A DNA stretch of 64,000 nucleotides from assembly GCF_004352835.1 (NCBI RefSeq), contig NZ_SJSB01000001.1:412407-476406 (forward strand), written 5' to 3'. This DNA comes from Marinomonas flavescens (GTDB taxonomy: Bacteria; Pseudomonadota; Gammaproteobacteria; Pseudomonadales; Marinomonadaceae). The notes under the pieces were generated by a model. It saw nothing but the letters and a program-made list of their open reading frames with translations, made no database searches and was not told where the DNA came from. Below, piece by piece: positions 62,998 to 64,000 of the stretch. Made by a program: the position numbers and the translations under genes. Within the stretch, counting starts at the first letter, position 1. Each line of letters opens with the position of its first letter.

Positions 62998-64000
62998 ATG
63001 AGCGACAGTCAAACATCTTTTGCAACTCTTGGTTCACCAATCGGAACTATTATACAGATCTCAGGATCCGTCTTAGTTAAATCAATTGACGGTAACGAGC
63101 GCGTAGTCAAGCTAGGCGACTCTGTGTTTTATGGCGAAACGGTGGTGACTGGTTCTGCTGGCAGTGTAACGATTCAATTTGTTGATGGCTCTAATGTGGT
63201 CATTGGTGGCGATTCAGTTGTCAGCCTTGATGACGAAGTGTATACGCCTGCAGACGTTGGCGATCTTGCCCAAGACTCAGTTACCGATGCTGAGGCATTA
63301 CAACAGGCCATCGCTGACGGTGCCGATCCTACCTTAATTCAAGATGCTCCAGCCGCTGGTGAAGATGCTAATGGAATTGGCGAACAACAGCGTGTTGATG
63401 TGAATGTTGATCGAAACCAAGAAGGTGCACTTCCTAGTTATGGTTTTGATACAGACCACAGTGTAGCGCTACCAAGTTTTGGCTATGACACTAATAATAG
63501 ATTCTCTTCCTTTTTATCAGGAGACGAAACCAACTCAGTTTCAACGAGAGATCAAGATAGCTCTGCAGACACTGACAATAATTTAAGTATTTCTCTTAAT
63601 CAAACAGATCAAACTGTAAACAAAATAGGATCTGGCGGCGTTGCTGTTAACTTAGGTGGTGTTGATGCTGATGCGACACAAGTTTCTATTGCTTTCAGTG
63701 ACGGAACTACATCCGTCACAACGAATGCCGTTAAAAACAGCGCTGGAGATTGGGTAGTTCCAGAGACTGATATTAGTGCATTAAAAGATGGTTCAATTGT
63801 TGTAACGGCAACGGTTACGGATAGCACTGGGAATACAGCTGCAGCAGTAACCAATCTCGATTTAGACACCAGTGCTGATTCTGATGACACGGCATTGTCT
63901 GTTAGCGTCGCTAATTCCGATACGATTGTTGGTGCTGCTGAAGCGGGATCTGTAAGCGTCACTTTAGATGGCGTCGACAGCGATGCAGAAACCGTGACCG
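62998..64000 (+). CDS. Large retention-module adhesin, LapA/RTX type (3' truncated by window)
   Basis: An ATG at 62998 with AGGGAA upstream opens a frame that stays open to the edge, at least 334 residues. The N-terminal retention module (LGSPIGTIIQISGSVLVKSI ... GGDSVVSLDDEVYTP) ends at P118-A119-A120-G121, the LapG-type cleavage site. A low-complexity linker leads into Ig-like repeats rich in Asp, Ser and Thr (residues 200 on). Such proteins are exported by type I secretion, plugged in the outer membrane by the module and released by LapG unless c-di-GMP-bound LapD holds LapG. Confidence 0.9.
   Translation, partial: MSDSQTSFATLGSPIGTIIQISGSVLVKSIDGNERVVKLGDSVFYGETVVTGSAGSVTIQFVDGSNVVIGGDSVVSLDDEVYTPADVGDLAQDSVTDAEALQQAIADGADPTLIQDAPAAGEDANGIGEQQRVDVNVDRNQEGALPSYGFDTDHSVALPSFGYDTNNRFSSFLSGDETNSVSTRDQDSSADTDNNLSISLNQTDQTVNKIGSGGVAVNLGGVDADATQVSIAFSDGTTSVTTNAVKNSAGDWVVPETDISALKDGSIVVTATVTDSTGNTAAAVTNLDLDTSADSDDTALSVSVANSDTIVGAAEAGSVSVTLDGVDSDAETVT

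Overview
The window looks like chromosome of a marine gammaproteobacterium of the Oceanospirillales, most like Marinomonas. This is inferred from protein style: a glucosylglycerate osmolyte operon, an AGE-family mannose isomerase, a TctCBA tricarboxylate importer, a two-copy USP/SulP pair and a LapA-type adhesin. No rRNA or tRNA gene and no complete phage or insertion sequence was seen.

Layout. 1-8.3 kb is core and housekeeping: the 3' end of rlmKL, purU, a DUF3549 gene, a YqcC/DUF1853 pair, a PAS-GGDEF-EAL c-di-GMP protein, and rlmA overlapping a beta carbonic anhydrase. 8.4-13.6 kb is a regulator-rich sugar locus: a LysR regulator, a mannose-isomerase-like AGE enzyme and a divergent ROK regulator with a 19-bp palindrome between them, followed by a TyrR-like protein whose AAA+ domain has decayed. 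13.6-19 kb holds a 52-residue membrane protein, a Cof-type HAD phosphatase, a HopJ-family protein, a Bcr/CflA exporter, an ABC half-transporter and an SMR exporter. 19-23.1 kb (minus strand) is a three-gene glucosylglycerate module: phosphatase, GpgS and a GH13_18 phosphorylase. 25-33.2 kb holds a class V aminotransferase and a tctCBA-tctDE-binding-protein locus. 33.2-35.5 kb holds a secreted cupredoxin, a DUF3034 protein and a lipoprotein truncated hemoglobin, plus a 44-residue Cys/His-rich secreted peptide.

39.3-49.5 kb is a strongly rearranged accessory zone. It has palindromic repeats, about six copies or fragments of a roughly 165-bp element with short inverted ends (AAGACAGGCA...TGCCTGTCTT), and integron-type attC sites without an integrase. 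There are two orphan cassette genes, and the attC of the first is split by a 1.94-kb group IIC-attC intron in the antisense orientation. A LysE exporter gene is broken at an A8 tract. A repeat-flanked membrane-protein gene appears truncated at an A6 tract. A roughly 280-bp duplication carries a second copy of the 3' end of an ABC ATPase gene.

49.5-64 kb returns to an ordered chromosome: an ABC importer of the TrpX type, an MscS channel, a divergent pair of an RLAN-RimK ATP-grasp ligase and a GNAT-C39 peptidase fusion (probably one peptide-modifying system), threonine aldolase, qmcA-nfeD, usp-sulP and uppP. The window ends in the first third of a kilobase-scale LapA-like adhesin carrying a retention module and a PAAG cleavage motif. 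That adhesin is a plausible distant output of c-di-GMP enzymes such as the one at 4.6-6.7 kb, although lapD and lapG are not in view.
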